Assembly (NCBI GenBank): GCA_013361335.1
Contig: JABFYH010000056.1
Coordinates: forward strand, 1-48,703
Origin: Gemmatimonadaceae bacterium
GTDB taxonomy: Bacteria > Gemmatimonadota > Gemmatimonadetes > Gemmatimonadales > Gemmatimonadaceae
Direction: 5' to 3'
DNA: 48,703 bases
The notes beneath the pieces were generated by a model. That model was not told the DNA's origin, ran no database searches, and worked only from the letters and a program-made list of their open reading frames with translations. Shown here piece after piece: positions 48,301-48,703 of the stretch (position 1 is the first letter of the stretch; each line of letters begins with the position of its first letter). A program made the translations under genes and the position numbers.

Positions 48301-48697
48301 CGAGGTAGCCGTCGTCGTTGACGTCGAGCATGGTGACGCCGGTGGCTCGGCCGTGCGTGGTCACCCCCGCCTTCGCGGTGATGTCCTCGAACTGCATGTT
48401 GCCCTTGTTCCGGTACAGCCGGCTGGAGACCATGTTGCCGGCGAAGAACAGGTCGGGCAGGCCGTCGTTGTCGATGTCCCCGACCGCGACCCCGGCGCCG
48501 TTGTAGAGATAGACGTCCCGCTGCTCGTTCACCGAGTCGCGCGCGGTGATGGTGTTGGCGAAGGTGACGCCGGTCTGCTCGGGGCGCAGCAGCTCGAACA
48601 GCGGCCGCTCGCCGCACCCACAGCCGGCGGCGAGAGCGAGCAGCGCGATGAAGGGGACGACCTGGACTGACGAGCGGCCAGGGGCGGACGTCGGCAT
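45356..48697 (-). CDS. Large FG-GAP/ASPIC-UnbV lipoprotein (CRTAC1-type)
   Basis: A 1113-residue exported lipoprotein; the signal ends with a Cys in ALAAGCGCGE near residue 26. The first half (about 45-490) has FG-GAP repeats with Asp-rich loops (GDIDNDGLPDLFFAGN, DVNDDGYLDIYVSV, DFNRDGRPDIYVSNDA, DFDNDGRKDIFIGNG). An ASPIC/UnbV segment follows around 510-600 (HHWLTIRLDGDSPNRRGLG, RPHFGLGSATRVDTLEIRWPDG). A second set of repeats (about 650-1080) is unusual and nearly doubles the protein. Such genes often lie beside SusC/SusD pairs in this phylum, and a role in ligand handling at the surface is inferred. Start ATG and stop are both inside the window. Confidence 0.9.
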   Translation of the reverse strand: MPTSAPGRSSVQVVPFIALLALAAGCGCGERPLFELLRPEQTGVTFANTITARDSVNEQRDVYLYNGAGVAVGDIDNDGLPDLFFAGNMVSSRLYRNKGNMQFEDITAKAGVTTHGRATGVTMLDVNDDGYLDIYVSVSGPEWSTPAERANLLFVNNGNGTFTESAAQYGLADVGFTTHAAALDYDGDGCVDLFLLENSPADFTRTDVGAFTGNHGRTPGSYNQLYRNDCHGKFVNVSERAGILHEPGYGLGVVVADFNRDGRPDIYVSNDAAPNDVLYVNNGDGTFTNQASRWLRHASYAGMGVDAADFDDDGWPDILQVDMSPRSLERRKRVSGYETYLARLEGRSRGLRDDYSTNSLQLNNGTTAGTDVTFSEIGRLAGVSHTDWSWSALFADFDNDGRKDIFIGNGYPKAVNDLDYVNALVAARQRAGTTGSPRAAWRLLDQLPAYAETSYVFRNLGDLRFADVSRQWGLGRAAFSYGAAYVDLDNDGRLDLVVNNIDAPAFVYHNVQPHDDAHHWLTIRLDGDSPNRRGLGATLILTAGGRTQYLYQAPYRGYMSTVDDRPHFGLGSATRVDTLEIRWPDGRSQTLTGLAVDRILVVKQADATKATRATIPAAHTLFQPADPRSGPAYRQRVPSAPDYLLQPLLPYQLSRQGPPLAVADVDGDGLEDLYVGGGAGSAGKLFLQRTDGTFVESTRGQPWAADSASSDWGAVFFDANGDGRPDLYVASGGYQTVPGSPTLQDRLYINQGGGAFVRAATALPEMRTSTAAVSAGDFNGDGRLDLFVGGRLTPGRYPYPTRSYLLRNDGDHFTDVTAQMAPELIDPGGMITAAVWVDFDGDGRLDLVTAGEWMPLHFYHNDGTRLRDVTATMHLPSTRGWWYSLAVGDFDHDGHPDLVAGNVGLNYASTSKDSTFGVYAADFTGNRTTDVVLTRTIGGVEYPIAGFAPLGRTLYQLALKFPTYGSFASTSMEQLFGAAALRKALHYQVDTFASVVLHNDGRGGFTMAPLPMRAQTAPVRGIAVRDVDGDGNLDLILVGNLYETEPNTPRLDAGTGLWLRGDGHGHFAAVPPHESGFLAPLDATGVALVKTSTGVRVVVANAGDSLQSFVIKR

Positions 48698-48703
48698 GGA
48701 GGG

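Noticed and set aside
1..48703. tRNA, rRNA, insertion sequences, phage genes, attachment sites and replication origin
   Set aside because: I scanned the gene gaps by eye on both strands and found no cloverleaf, no transposase or integrase, no DnaA-box cluster and no phage protein. Faint matches were not worth reporting.

Overview
This window is about 48.7 kb of very GC-rich DNA. It most resembles a Gemmatimonadota chromosome, possibly Gemmatirosa- or Gemmatimonas-like. That placement is inferred from gene content: paired M16 peptidases, a DUF4142 protein, many FG-GAP/ASPIC-UnbV (CRTAC1-type) proteins, a SusC/SusD pair, GH16, DUF72, and genes packed with 4-base start/stop overlaps. I see no rRNA, tRNA, CRISPR array, transposase or prophage.

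Layout. 1-2.0 kb: an EamA exporter, a small unknown protein and a STAS protein, all on minus. 2.3-9.1 kb: two M16 peptidases, MsrA, a DUF72 protein, a YkuD-type L,D-transpeptidase whose catalytic Cys is Ser, a lipoprotein and a YetF-like protein, all on plus. 9.1-15.2 kb: MgtE and DUF4142 (minus), a Cys-rich SufR-like regulator with a clear promoter and dyad (plus), a CDF metal transporter (minus), a small unknown protein and a ClC channel/exchanger (plus). 15.2-19.8 kb: five minus-strand genes, each overlapping the next by four bases: a heme-monooxygenase-like protein, a helical protein, a stand-alone B12-binding protein of the CarH photoreceptor type, a histidine kinase and a hybrid kinase. 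20.0-26.7 kb: secreted redox and envelope proteins (DUF305, LVIVD-type propeller, PQQ/cytochrome c dehydrogenase, a DUF2214-M23 fusion, a cupredoxin). 26.7-34.9 kb: a Tat-exported xylose-isomerase-like protein, a 1180-residue TPR/FG-GAP lipoprotein, a GH16 glucanase, and a CRTAC1-type protein followed by an RnfD-like membrane protein. 34.8-35.8 kb: two carboxymuconolactone-decarboxylase/AhpD-like genes. 35.9-39.8 kb: a three-gene biosynthetic-looking operon (asparagine-synthase-like, radical SAM, FAD oxidoreductase). 40-48.7 kb: SusC and SusD behind a leader that contains an intrinsic terminator, then a large FG-GAP/ASPIC lipoprotein on minus.

Main discoveries. (1) The gene at 34849-35430 (minus) is one 193-residue AhpD-like reading frame interrupted only by an in-frame UGA, placed exactly at the second residue of the CxxC redox motif (C78-V-F-U81, with H85). 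A SECIS-like hairpin with a GGUC apical loop starts 11 nt after the UGA, nearly the geometry of E. coli fdhF. This is best read as a selenoprotein, not a pseudogene. (2) The five-gene B12/histidine-kinase operon looks like a cobalamin-based, possibly light-sensing, phosphorelay. (3) The asparagine-synthase-like/radical SAM/FAD operon lacks the glutamine-hydrolysing Cys and has no described product. (4) A terminator with a T6 tail sits upstream of susC with no plus-strand gene before it for about 5 kb, which implies an attenuated leader or a small RNA.
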